NCBI GenBank assembly: GCA_003008705.1
Contig: PDUO01000005.1
Span: 437,997 to 501,996, forward strand
Source: Pezicula radicicola
Lineage: Eukaryota > Ascomycota > Leotiomycetes > Helotiales > Dermateaceae
Direction of reading: 5' to 3'
Length of the DNA: 64,000 bases
Of the stretch, positions 19,745 to 34,200 are shown one piece after another. A program made the translations under genes and the position numbers. The notes beneath the pieces were generated by a model. The model made no database searches and was not told the origin of the DNA. It saw only the letters and a program-made list of their open reading frames with translations. The first letter of the stretch is position 1. Each line of letters opens with the position of its first letter.

Positions 19745-21730
19745 ATTCGAAGCGATTAAACAGGTGGATATTGCGAAGGAGGTTAGGAAACCTATAAACT
19801 TACTGTATGCCAGTACCAGCGTGGGTTGAGGCCATGAATTTTGAGACCGATGAGGCACTTCTTACCGGCGAGTCTCTCCCAGTCCAGAAAGAGGCCAACG
19901 CAACCTTCGCAGCAGATACTGGGCCAGGAGATCGCCACAATGTTATATTCAGTTCCTCGACAGTTACGAAAGGCCGTGGATGTGGTATAATTTTCGCAAC
20001 AGGGTATCAATACCGAGATTGGTTCCATTGCTGCCGTTCTCCGCATTGATGCAGTGAGAAATCAACAAGAAAAGAAAAAAGAAAAGAAAAAACCCCCACG
20101 TCAAAAGTAAACCAAACGTAAGCGTAAAACTTCATCGTTATTATCATAAGCGATTTTGTTGGGCACTTCCTTGGTATCAACGTTGGCAGTCCTTTACAAC
20201 GAAAAATTTCGAAGCTTGCTTTGTTGTTACTTGATATTGCCGTCGTTTGTGCCATTATTGTCCTCGGCGCAAATAGCTTCTCTAACAACACAGGAGTGAT
20301 CATACATGCTGATGCTACGGGACTTTCCATGATTCCTGCATCACTTATTGTTGTCTTGACTATCACAATGGCTGCCGCTACTAAAAGGATGATTAGGTGG
20401 CAAGTGGTTGTGCGGAAGCTTGACTCTCTTGAAGCCTTGGGCAGTGTTACAGTTGAGTTTATTATCCGGTACTCTACTTTTACTTAATACTGAAAACCAT
20501 TTAGATATTTGCTCTAATAAACTGGCACTCTTACACAAGGGAAAATGGTTGTCAAGAAGGCCTGGGTTCCAGGGCAGGGTACTTACTCTGTGGGTGACTC
20601 TGAAAATCCAACCGATCCTACCATTGGACAAATCTTCTATCAGAAGTCTGCCCCAGTTGATAAACTCGACGAGAATCCTGTATCTAGTTTCGAAGACGTC
20701 CTAAAAGACAACAATGAGCTTCAAGAGTTTCTATACATCACCTCGCTTGCAAACTTGGCTCACATACATAAATCAGATGATCAATGGGAAGCCGTGGAGA
20801 CCCAACTAACATAGCCATCCAAGTCTTTGCATCCCGATTTAATTAGAATCGTGGGGATTCTACTTCGGGAAATGATCCTATCTGGATTTAACGAGCCGAG
20901 TATCCATTCGATTCTAACATCAAAAAGATGTCCGTTATCTTTCAAAGTAGCCAAGCCACCATGGTCTTTACGAAAGGCGTAGTCTTTCCACTCTCACCTG
21001 TTGAGATTTTATGGGTGGTCATGATCACTTCTGGTAATAACTTCCTTCTCAAGTCTACTTACCCGAAGCCTTTACCTAACTATCAATACAGACATGCCGG
21101 ATATGGGGCTTGGCTTCGAAGCTCCTGCTCCTGACATAATGTCGCGCCCACCGCATCCTCTCAACATCGGAGTCTTCACTTGGGAAGTTTTGCTAGATAT
21201 GCTAATCTACGGTCTCTGCATGGCTACTCTCTGTCTTACCGCCTTTTATTTAGTCATGTTCGGCTTTGGTGACGGCAACTTAGGTGCTGGCTTCAATGCT
21301 TCTTACTCCACCGACTACGATATAGTCTTCCGAGCTCGCGCTACCACCTTCGCCTGCCTAACCTGGTTTGCTTTATTCTTAGCCTGGGAAATGGTCAACA
21401 TGAGACGCAGCTTCTTCAGAATGAAACCAAAGAGTGATAAATATTTTACTCAAATGGGCTTAGGATGTCTTGGCGAGTCAATTTCTATTTTGGGTTATTA
21501 TTTCAGGTTTTGTGACTGTCTTTCCTACGCTCTATATACCGGGACTCAACCGAAAAGTCTTTAAGCATGAGGGCATCACATGGGAATGGGGCATTGTATT
21601 TGTTGCGGCGGTCCTATTCTTTGCTGGTTGCGAGGCGTGGAAATGGGCTAAGCGAGTCTATTTTAGCAGACTTGGAGCGCGAAAAGAAGGAAAGGGGGAT
21701 GATCTAGAGAAGCGAGCTTTTGTGGCTTAA
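19745..21730 (+). pseudogene. ENA-type Na+/K+ P-type ATPase, broken and internally deleted
   Basis: Clear fragments of a fungal sodium/potassium-exporting P-type ATPase lie in order. The actuator-domain block DEALLTGESLPV is at 19850. After a frameshift near 20005 comes TEIGSIAAVLR. The M3-M4 region and LSMIPASLIVVLTITMAAAT lead to RKLDSLEALGSVT (20221-20455). The phosphorylation-site region follows at 20505 but reads DICSNKLALLHKGKM where the family has DICSDKTGTLTQGKM, so the catalytic aspartate is lost. Part of the nucleotide-binding region follows (20540-20810). Most of the P domain is missing. The last membrane helices return at 21094-21730 (RPPHPLNIGVFTWEV through RKVFKHEGITWEWG) after another frameshift near 21460. 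The N-terminal third is absent and the foldback element abuts the break. Non-functional as read. Confidence 0.9.
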
Positions 21731-22101
21731 TCGTGGGGTCTAGCGATACGTCAAACTTCTAGGGGTGGTAACACTTATTGAAAAAATTCTAAAGACACAG
21801 GAATATTTATTATAGAGTTATTAAGGTATTTAGAGGTAGAATTAATTGTTGTGTTAAGTTGTTATAGAAAAACGAAATTTATTTGTATAGTAAAAAGTTG
21901 ATATTTCGCCAGGAAGTGTTGTATTGCTATGCCTTACTAAAGTAGGCGAGCCTCTGTTTAGTAAGGCCGTGATTGTTGGTCAGTATGTTCTTGATTGTTA
22001 TATACACTTATTATTACCCAAATTAACAAACCCCAAATTACCCAATCCACTCAATGCCCCCACCCAACATTCCACGCCAATTTATCCCTACAACTTGATT
22101 C
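21731..22101. other. AT-rich spacer
   Basis: No gene seen; separates the ATPase remnant from the convergent glucoamylase gene and probably includes the latter's 3' untranslated region. Confidence 0.4.
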
Positions 22102-23853
<1,752 letters not shown>

Positions 23854-24721
23854 TTTTGAATCGTTTGATAGATACTGTGGCCTTGGAAAATACGGGTAAA
23901 CTGGTACGATGCTAGTAAACAACACAACAAAGCCGCCCCTTTTCACCCTTGGCGCTTATGAACGAAAGAGCACAGAGCCAAATCGAAGCGAGCGAGCAAA
24001 AGAAAGACAACAAATGAGCGTAGACAAGCCAAAAGAATGAGGCTCGAAGTTGAGACCGTTGAATGCTGAGTGAAAGCAGTCAACGCTTCTTGGGGTTCTG
24101 TCTCCTTTTCTGGGGGAGGCGCGAAGGTGAAATTGGATGATTTGCAGCGCTAATCTGCTTGTGGATATCCCCGTATGGAGATGCGGATGGACATCGGTAT
24201 TTCTCTGGCACCCTGCAAACTTTTATGGATACGAGACTGCGAGGTCAAAAGAGAACGTGACTTTTGAGGAACCAGCCCATTTTGTCGATGCAAGGGCAAT
24301 AATGTGTAGCCGTTTGTCTTTCACATACAATAGAGTATGTTTAGAAATCACTAGCCAACAGTTGTCTCAATACTTGTGAGACACAGATGCTTTTTTTCTC
24401 CAGATTCAGTGATGTTATTAACCTTTGTTGGTTATTATTTAGCCGATCATGTAATACGAGGCGATCAGACCACCTGAAATTGCGACACTAAAAGAAAGGT
24501 TGTGACACAAAATGTAATTGCGACACATCTGGTTGAAGTCAAATTGCAACGCCAAAGTTGGACATTAGGCGCATAACTACAATGGAAATTAAAATTCAAT
24601 TAACCTATGTCCGGATATAGATGTCATTATAGCAAACAATTCCATCATAATTTCCAAACGATCTCATTGCCTTCTTTCGTTCCTTGCCCTATTCTTGTCC
24701 TCCTACCCCTCTCTGTGTACT
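23854..24721. other. Intergenic; glucoamylase promoter and remnant-like sequence
   Basis: No gene supported. Around 24475-24560 the short phrase 'tgcgacac / tgtgacac / ttgcgacacat' recurs at uneven spacing, perhaps a decayed repeat. Confidence 0.4.
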
Positions 24722-25766
24722 CTACTTCCCGTTTTTACTGCGGTAAATGTCACACTTATCTGCAAGCCCAGCGCTTTCTCTCTCTCCATTACATTTCGCA
24801 AGAGGCTCCTTCAGTTCTGTAATTAATTTTTCCCTTGCCAAACGCAACGCTATCGCCGCCTGGCTTTCTGTCTCTTTGTTGTTGGTTTGTCCTTCTTCAC
24901 AGTCTTCTGTATTGAATAGCGTACTGGTGAACTCATATCGATATTCCTCGATTCCTATTGCTCTGCAATGACACTTCAAAGCATCCCTATAGCTGTCCTT
25001 CCGTAGTCTTATACTATCGTCTTCTGGCTCTTGATTCGGATTTATCTCTTTCCTGGACGCACCCGAACTTGGTTTCTCTTTGCGAGATTTAATCTCTGCT
25101 AGTGATTTTACCTGTTTGACGTCTCTTTCGAATGCCGACCCAATAAGTGCCTCGCTGATTAGAATTCTCTCATTTTCACTAAATTCGCTGAAAAGACATC
25201 GATTCCGCTCCTCTTTCTTATACTTTGGTAGTGATCCTTGGTCCATTTCACCGGCTTTCTCAATGCTTGTCATTGTGCGAAGTGGACTCTGACCTCGTCC
25301 ATATTCGCTACGCATCACTTGGCGCCTCACAGGGCTCGTCTTATCGTGCAGTATCAGATGTAGTAGCTTATGAATACCGGTAGGCTGAATGACCTTGGAA
25401 GGTCCAGTGAGACTGCACAGAGTTCTTCTATGTCTGAGTGCCATTCTTTTCCATTCCTTGTAAAGTCTTTTTTGTCTCTGGTTTCGCTTGTCGAGCACCT
25501 GTACGTTTGTAAGTAAGTGACAGGAATAAATATGGATTGTGGAGAGAACTTACAGCTACCGCAGCGTTGATAACACCTCTATGATGTCTACTATTATATA
25601 TTGCTCTTCTTGCTCTTTCCCTAAGAGCATCTTCGATGGCTTTTATAATACCTTTGGCACCTTTTATAATAGATTTGTGTTGAAAATGCAAATACATTGT
25701 CGTAATTGTAATTTGACCAAACGTTGTTTTGATTTGGCCGAGGGGTGTTATAGTTTGAATAACCAT
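24722..25766 (-). CDS. Unrecognised basic, charged protein (two exons)
   Basis: The ATG at 25766 (MVIQTITPLGQIKTTF) opens an exon that ends ...HHRGVINAAVA. A GT-AG intron of about 55 bases (about 25499-25553) joins it to a 258-codon exon beginning VLDKRNQRQKRLYKEWKRMA. The product is about 330 aa, rich in Lys, Arg and Glu, without signal peptide, membrane helix or known domain. Segments such as DALRERARRAIYNSRHHRG and NNKETESQAAIALRLAREKL look helical and perhaps coiled-coil. It sits alone between a secreted hydrolase and a 2-kb AT-rich gap, typical of an orphan or lineage-specific gene. A long frame plus an in-phase intron support it; function unknown. It could also be an old transposon-derived frame. 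Confidence 0.55.
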
Positions 25767-28015
25767 TGAAATGTTTTGTGAGAGATTGGGCTCACTTGTT
25801 ATTTGACGAATTGTTATTAAATGTGGTTGTCGAGTGTTCCAAAATTTTCTGAAATGGGAATGTGATACTTTTGGTAATGGTTTAAAAATCAGCAATAAGG
25901 AAAGTAGAGGACGTTTGACAGAAACATACTAATACCTAGAGTTAATTTCCATTTAGACTGCACCGCTACTAGTGAATTAGGGACTTATTCTACCTAACCT
26001 ATAAGCTAGAATGCTCTAAACTTACTACTTCGAAGCTAAGACACATGGGTCGAGAATAACCCACAAAAGAATTCTATGAGTACTAAATTTTGTTAAGCGA
26101 CAAGCTACCTGATTCTTTACTTCACTAATCATTTACTTAAGTAGCAAACTATTTTTTAAACTGGAATCTAGCGCCATTACGATATACAACGAAACCCTCT
26201 CGGAGTCTTAAATTACGGCTCCGAATACATGTACACCACTATTTGACACAGGCCATGTTAATTTTATTAAGCGAAAAGTATTCGGTATCGCACTGATTCT
26301 TAACGCAAGTAACTCACTTGACTTGAGTAAATTACCCAATATAGCAGTGAGCTCAAAGTGGCAAATACGTCAAATGGTCATTATATTGTTTGTGGTGCCG
26401 TACTAGGAGCCTTAATTACATCCACTAGCATCCTTATAGCTAGCTCTTAGCTCAGTCCATTCTGCAATGCGATATGCAACAAAAACACGTGGCACTTCCA
26501 CTCCTACGAGATAAGGACTAAACAAAAGGGCTAGCTACTAGTCCGCATACACAATTGATTTGGTCCTTAACTACTAGCACTATACTAGTCTTCATTCTTA
26601 TACTCGTCTAGTGTTCTATTTATCCTCGGAGAAATTCCCTTCGCTTAATTTAGAACAACTTGTCGCCGCAATGGAATTTCTCTAAGTCTGTTATAAGGTA
26701 AGTCTTACAAAAGAAGAATATACTAATAGAATTACCATCCAAATATGCATCGAATCCTTATCAAAATTAGAGGCATGAAAAATTGAAGTTATAGTAGCAG
26801 GAACGCATACCTCATAAACTACCTAAAACTAAACCACAAGCTAACATTCTCCCTTCTCCACAAGCAACAGACTTTGCCCCTTAGCTCTCACCATCCAGGG
26901 TCTTCCACGATTTCCATCACCAAGTGTTCCTAAGAAAATCAGAAGAAAAGATCATATCCTATACCAATTTGAAACACCGAGTATACCCAACAAAACCAGT
27001 ACAAAAGACAATTTCCCCGACTAATCCAACTTCCATTCAGCAACCCAAACATACGTAAACCCACTCAAGTCCTTGAGTCACAAATAGAAAACAGGCTTAA
27101 CAATCATGCTGTCATCTTACGTCCTGTTGTCAAACCTTTGTTCGCGTCGCGTCAAATACTCGAGATTTTTATCTCCTATAAGGCTAGGTAACTCTAGACA
27201 AACGTGAACAACCTACAGTTAATGGCTAATAATTTTAGTAATTTGTAGATAATATTCCAGAGGTGATCCCACTTGTAGATGATTTGTAGCGGATATCACA
27301 GTTCCTCTTTGTTCCAATTATGTGATTTGGTTGAAGAGACCTTCTGTTCAGAAGGTAAAGTAATAGACTAAGTAGCTTGAGTTGCACAATTCAGCGAGTT
27401 ACTCACATAAGTGAGTTACTTAGATTATTTAGTCAGAAGGCACAACTTTGCAAAAAGAAGAGAAATGCAGAGAACTAGAAGGTAGGAGGTAGGAGGTAGG
27501 GATTACAGATAGGGATTACAGACATAGGGATACCTTAACCATATACTTAGTGCTGATATATATTTTTATTGATATTCTTAGAACCGGGCCTCGAATGAAG
27601 TTGCTTGGCTTTTTGGAACCGGGGTTTGGGCTGCTCCCAACTCTTGAGTATAGAGTATCGAGTATCGAGTATGGGGATGTGTTTCTGGTAGTTGGACACG
27701 TGGGCTTGATTATAGATTGTATTCATTCTGTTGATTGGTTTATTTTGGACCTATCTTTGGTATGGAACATGCGACTTCTGGACCTAAGCGAATTCTCGGG
27801 AACTAGACGCATCTCTGAGGCATCTTAGAAATAAGGTATTCTATTCTGTGTTGTAGTAAGAGTCAGGAGCTAGGAACGAGGCATCTCATGACGTTCTAAA
27901 TATTTACATAGAAATCACACTTCCAGAACATGCTTCGTCACCTCTATTCTACATCCTAATCTATGCAAGTCGTATCCCGGCCCCTCGTAACCAAACGTAA
28001 AGCACTTGAGTTCCT
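25767..28015. other. AT-rich gene-free block with short tandem repeats
   Basis: No supported gene over more than 2 kb. Local repeats are (ggtagga)n followed by gattacagatagg units at about 27480-27530 and gagtat(a/c)ga units at about 27648-27670. Two stretches near 26090-26150 and 26260-26330 share 'ttaagcga ... gattctt' blocks and may be diverged copies of one repeat. Confidence 0.45.
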
Positions 28016-30457
28016 TCAAGCAATATTCTCATACGGAAAATCCACCAACCCCTCCATCATCCAATCAATTTCAAACATACCATTCTCCCCCATATTATCC
28101 ATATTCGGACCAATGAACCCTTCTCCCAACGGTGCCATATCCTGAGGATTGGCAACTGGTCCAGCTGGAAGGAACGTCGTACCGATCTCTTGATTCGGTC
28201 CTCCTCCAATACTAGATTCATTGCCTTCACTCCGTTTCTTAGGTGTAGTCTTGAGATTTCCACTCCGGCCACGATCTCTGAATTCTCTCCATCTTGCTAC
28301 GGAATCGAATACGTGGCTCATACTCATTCGGCACCTGACCATCATTTGAAGACTACTATCTGTCTCCCGCCCTGGTGATAGTGCCTCTCCACTTCCGGCT
28401 GTCGTCCATAATCTTGTTAATACGTTTGCAAGTCTCATAGCCCGATCGTTACTCTTTACGCTCATTCCCTTGATAGCGTCTAATGTTTGTCCGAACAACT
28501 GTCTTCCATATTCAAGATCCACGTGGGCAGCAAAGGAGGAATTAAGGAGCTTGAGGAGCGCAAATGCGGCGCTGACGACCATTTGAAGTATGTAGTTATT
28601 GCTGAAAGTCAGCTTCTCGCCGAGGGATAGGGCATGATGAAGGAAAGTCTGGGTGGAGTAATAAAGGGTTATGAGTCCTTTTGTGTAGGATGGGTTGCTT
28701 GTACCAGCAGTAGTGGTTTCCGAGTCGAAGAATGTCGAGTAGCGAAGGTGAATCTCAGCGGCTCGCAGGTGAAGTGTATTGAATGCTATTCAAGGATTAA
28801 TCAGTTGCCGAGAGTAACGTGAACTGACCTCAAAATTGGGTGTGATACTCACGTGAAAGTCTTCGTCCAAAATCCATCTCCATTGATTGGAATTCTCGGC
28901 CTAAAACGCTTACCATGGTTGCTTTCTCTGCGGCGTCTTTCGAATCGAACTTATTAGGTGCATTAATATAAAGGCCTTTGGTGACATTGTTGCAGAAGTT
29001 CTCGATCTGCAGCCTGATTCTGATTTCATCGGGGAGATTATAGCTCGGTTCGTTGATCGATGATAAGGCTTGTAGCATGCGGTTATAACGCACAATTGGA
29101 GGTTGTCCATTTCCTGTGGATACGCTAGAATTTGTCAATAGTAACCCCTTTTCAGGACATATGATTCAGAACTTGCCTCTGTGCAACAATGTTACATGTA
29201 GCCCACGTTTTGACCCGGTCCTCGATAACGTCCTCGCCCAGCTCCACTTTTTGCCTCATGAAGTCTTGAGCATTCCTCGGTTGATGCAAGCCTTGCTGCA
29301 TTGCCACTTGCATCATTAGCCCGGTCAATATGAACACGGGATCGTTGAGACTGGTGCTTGTCGGGATCGGCCATGTGCAGAAAAGACACAATGCTTGTAC
29401 CACATGGTAACTCTGTGGGACTTCAGCAAGCGTCGACCAAAGAAGACTCATGAATGGTCCCGAGAGTGACTCGAACAGATTCGGATCTGGCGGAAAACGC
29501 CGGGAAGCTATGAGGATCACAGTCCACGCTAAAAGCGGCGATTGTATGAAATAATGTGAAGGTGTTTTATCAGGCCGAAGTAGCGGAAGAAAGGGGTGGT
29601 AGTGGATGAAGAATCTGGAAATTTTGGGTAAGCATCTCATAAACGAAACAAGTCAGCAGATCATACAGGCTGAAGAGATGTGCAATACGGTCCCCGGACA
29701 GAGATACATTTCCGATTGACTGAGCGCCAAACATTACATCGCTCTGACTTGGAACATAAGTATTAGCTTCAGCAACATCTTGCGGTGCTGGCGACATTGG
29801 CTGTAGTCTGGGCTCGTGTGATGACCTATAGGGCTCAACGGAACTCCGAGGTAAGGATTGAGAGAACTCAGATTGCTTTGAAGCAGGACTGAAATCGCCC
29901 TGCGATCTTTGTGGAGACGATTGCTGAAAAGTTTGAGCATGTATTCTTCGGAGCTCGGCGATTTCGCGCTGCATCTCAGCATTTTCACTACATGCATCCA
30001 TTAGCTCCTTTGTCCTCTAAGATTGACTCTGGGAACTCACGTTCGTTTTGCAACTCGTTTAAAGTTAGGCTCAATTCTGCATTCAAGCTTCAAACGTCGA
30101 CAGCGACTGCAAGTCTGGAATGGATTTTGTACAACATCACAGCGCAACTAGATAGTTGTCAGCTATCTCTTCCCATATATTTCAGCACCCCACTTTGGTC
30201 CTACTGTACGTATTTCAGAGATTCAAAAGTGGTCTGCTTCCTTAGGGTTATAGTCCAAAATGGCCAACCTTTTGCTGTCTGCAATTGTTGCAAGCTCTCC
30301 TCTTCACTGGTTTGTTATCATCGCCATGCCTGCTCTCCACCTCAGGGCTACCATCATCGCTGGAGTTGAATGCACTTATTTTTCGCTTATGATCTGGCCG
30401 GTCTTCCTGTCTTCCCATCTGCTCCATGTTTCCCGACAAGGAGTTGTTGGAAGCCAT
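28016..30457 (-). CDS. Zn2Cys6 transcription factor with fungal-specific domain (Leu3-like)
   Basis: Nuclear DNA-binding regulator. From the ATG at 30457 (MASNNSLSGNMEQMGR), exon 1 carries a basic lead (KPVKRRACNNCRQQK). After an intron of about 120 bases comes LRCDVVQNPFQTCSRCRRLK, completing the binuclear cluster C-x2-C-x6-C ... C-x2-C-x6-C. A short coiled-coil-like helix follows (ENAEMQREIAELRRIHAQ), then a polar linker. The middle homology region runs over several exons (FFIHYHPFLPLLRPDKTPSHYF, SPLLAWTVILIASRRF, LCLFCTWPIPTSTSLNDPVF) and the C-terminal half ends at 28016. At least five introns are required. Linker and core resemble the Leu3-like group, by recollection only. It diverges from an ABC transporter over an 838-base shared promoter and is the natural candidate regulator of that gene (inference). 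Confidence 0.88.
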
Positions 30458-31295
30458 TTCATACGAATACAAGTTATTTATTGTTAGGATAGAAGCTTAG
30501 TCGATCATGAAAATGGTACACTCGATATGCCCGTCGTACTTGTGCGCTGACTAAGGACTCGTGACATTTCTTCCAGGAGGAGAGTAGTGCAAAAAAGGCT
30601 CAGTGCACAAATGCAGGGAGGGAAGATAGGGAAGGTAGGGACTGTACGAAAGTGGTGTATGCCTTTAGTCACGGCTTCCAGGGACTGAGTCGTTATTCTG
30701 AGTCGGTTGTCCAATTAAGGCAGTAGTTGACCAAGTATGTGTCGCATGTCGCGTGTCGTAATGATAGTTGGTGTGGTAAGATGTCAAGAACATCAGCCCG
30801 ATGACCGGGAGAGGTGAAGAGCTTTTTCGTGAAGAGAAAATGCGAGTCGGTGCGAACTTCGCTGAGCCTAGCCATAACCGAGGCTTACATAAACCGAAGT
30901 CACGATTTAAGCACGTGACTCCACACGTGACTCCACACGGAATGACTTCAGGCCTTTGCTGACTTCTATCATCTCAACACCATGCCTTTTGAGGAAGGTC
31001 TGCAGCTTGACGTGGCACGGCAAACCAGCCACATCCTCTTCTCAATGGCTTCAATATGTGCATTCCACGCACGTAAGACTGTGATTGGGGAACTCGTTGA
31101 TGGTACATGCTATTGTTGATGCTGCCTTCTGACTGCGTGTGCATATATTGGCATAGATACGCGTCATATGTATATATATATGGCTGATGGTGGACTCTTT
31201 GTCGAGACTCGAGCGAGCGACGTTACTATATTGTTCTCCAAATCCCGCCTGAATCGAAGGTAGTTGTTATCTGTGAAAACTACCAACGAAGAAAT
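30458..31295. promoter_or_regulatory. Divergent promoter between the Zn2Cys6 factor and ABC transporter
   Basis: 838 bases between two ATGs pointing apart. It contains a perfect 12-base tandem repeat (CACGTGACTCCA, 30912-30935, with a partial third unit), giving two CACGTG E-boxes 12 bases apart. There is also an inverted CCCG-N5-CGGG pair (30797-30809), of the kind zinc-cluster dimers bind, and a TATA-like run (atgtatatatatatgg, about 31168-31183) upstream of the transporter ATG. Confidence 0.5.
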
Positions 31296-34200
31296 ATGAA
31301 CTCTTCGACCCTTTGCGTTGCCAATGGCGACATTGCCTTTGGCCCTCAGGTTGAGCCATGTCTGCGCGATTTCGACTTCACCTTGCAGTTTGAGAACTTG
31401 ATCCTGTCAGTTCTACCTTCAGCACTATTCCTCTTAATTGCACCAATCAGAATATTGTATTTGAGGAATCAACGGAAAAGAGTTGGGGGAAGCAGTTTTC
31501 AACTCATAAAGCTTGTTTGTTTTCTCGCCTCGTCTATGGATATGGCAGCTGATGTGTTCTCAGTTTACAATTGGGATTTTCGGTGCTTTGCAGCTCAGCT
31601 TACTTGTATTGTGGTGTCATGATGCGTCGGAAAGGACATCTGCTAGCATAGCCGCCGCGACTCTTTCCTTGGTCGATGCCTTTACCTTTTGCATTTTAAG
31701 CTATGCAGAGCATGGACGAAGCATACGACCCTCTATGGTCCTTGGATCATTTCTGTTCTTTTCGCTACTATTTGACATCGTGCGAGTGAGAACTTTGTGG
31801 CTTATTGGAGAAGATAGTAACACTGCACGCCTATTTACAACCTCGGTGGTGTTGAAGGTCGGCATTTTGATACTGGAAGCAAAAGAGAAACGAGACTACC
31901 TCAATGATCAAGACAAACGCCGAGGACCTGAAGAGCTAAGTGGTGTGTTCAGCCAGGGTGTGTTTTATTGGCTAAACCACCTGGTCACCTCAGGATATCG
32001 GAAAGTTCTGTCGTTGGATGATCTGTATCCGCTTGACGATCAACTGACGGCACCCATGCTCCAGGGCAAGCTATCAAAGACATGGGAAAGATGTGAGTCC
32101 AACATTCATCGATTTGCAATTGGCATTCGGTTCACTAGATGCTAATTAACTCCGACAGCTTCGAGAAACGCGAAACACAGATTATTCCTAGATACTTTGC
32201 GTGCTTTCAAATGGGAGCTTTTTGCGCCTGTTGTTCCTAGACTCTTTCTCATTGCTTTTACCTTTGGGCAACCAATTCTTTTAAACACCTTCATTGACTA
32301 CCTTCAAGATTCAAACGCTTCGGACAATATAGGCTATGGCCTCATCGGAGCCTATGGATTTACATATTTGGGACTAGCTGTAAGTTTTCGTTCCTAAGTT
32401 ACGCGTCACGCTAACAACACGAAAGGTTTCAACTGGCTTCTACTACCACCGTGTGTACCGATTTATAACCATGGTTCGGGGAGCATTGGTAACGGTTATA
32501 TATCGGAAGACGACAGAGATCAGTATCACAGCACTCGACAATTCAGCCGCAGTGACACTGATGAGTGCCGATGTTGAGCGAATTTGTCAAGGACTTAGAT
32601 CCTTCCATGAGTTTTGGGCAAATCTTATTCAAGTTGCAGTTGCAACTTATCTACTTCGACGACAGCTTGGCTCTGTTGCGTGTATAGCATCGGTTCTCAT
32701 GGCGATTGGTAAGTTTAGAACTAGCCGTATGAGATGAAATTGTGGTTAATGTTCCTATTTATCTACAGCTTCTGGCGTCAGCGTTTTCGGTCTATCGGGA
32801 GGAGCCAGTAAAAGACAACGCGTGTGGATGAAGGCAATCCAGAAGAGAGTTGGTAAGCTATTAATTGCCTGACCACATCTTCAACCATTACTGACACGTC
32901 GTAGGGGTGACATCTGCTATGCTTTCGTCTATGAAGGGCGTCAAGATGGCAGGGCTGACCGAGAAACTTTCCGAAATCATTCAGGGGTTGAGACTGAAAG
33001 AGGTCGCTTCTGCATTCCAGTTCCGAATGATGCTTGTTTATACCATGACCATTGGTAATAAGCCCTGCCTCACGCTCCAACACCTTGCTTGCTGACACAA
33101 TTAGCTTTTATTCCAATGCACCTGAGCCCAGTTATAACGTTTGGAGCCTTTCTGGCAATCTCCCGCGCTTCAGGAGAATCTCTAGATACCGCGAGAATGT
33201 TTACTTCGATCTCTCTACTTACCCTTCTATCTCAGCCGCTGTCGCAGGTGTTCCAGACTATTCCAACATTTGTAGCTGCACTGGGATGCTTTCAGCGAAT
33301 CCAAGTTTTTATGCTCTCTGATACCAAATCCGATCATCGCTTACGTATCAGAGATCGCATTGACTCTGAGGTAACCACCCTAGAGCCAGAGTATGATTAC
33401 GAAACCATTGAGCTTCAGCCTATGAAAACCACCTCGACAAATGCAGATAACCACGCTATTGTAGTACAGAATGGCACGTTTGGTTGGAATTCAACAGATG
33501 CCCCAATACTGAAAGACATCACCTTTTCTATTGGAAAGTCTCAATTGACTATGCTCATTGGCCCAGTCGCCTGTGGAAAATCTACAATTTTGAAGGCTCT
33601 TCTGGGAGAGACACCTAGTTCACAAGGTTTCGTTTATGTTGAGTCGAAGGAAGTAGCCTTCTGTGACCAGACGCCATGGCTCAAGAACGGCACAGTGCAG
33701 AAAAATATTCTGGGATTCTCAATTTTTGATGGCCCTTGGTACAACTCCGTTATCAATGCTTGTGGTCTGGAGGAAGATCTCGCGACCTTCCCTCTCGGTG
33801 ATCAAAGTCTCATTGGAAGCAAGGGAATCACGCTCTCTGGTGGGCAAAAGCAACGAATGGTATTTCGATCATCCGTCCAACATCGTGCGAGTATATCTAC
33901 TAATTGCACTTTGATAGGCTATTGCTAGAGCAGTGTATTCGAGAACAAATGTTGTTTTCCTGGATGACGTTTTCTCTGGTATGGACGCAACAACTGAGCA
34001 TGTTGTCTTCAGCAGATTACTTGGTCCACAAGGCCTCCTCAGACAGCAAAGAATCACGGTAGTAATTGCTACTCATGCTGGCAAGTTCATAGTTAGGACT
34101 TTTATTACTAAAACATCTACTTACTCAAGAGCAGTGAACCTTCTTCCCTCGGCAGACTATATCATAGCCCTCGGACCTAAAGGTGATATAGTTGAGCAGG

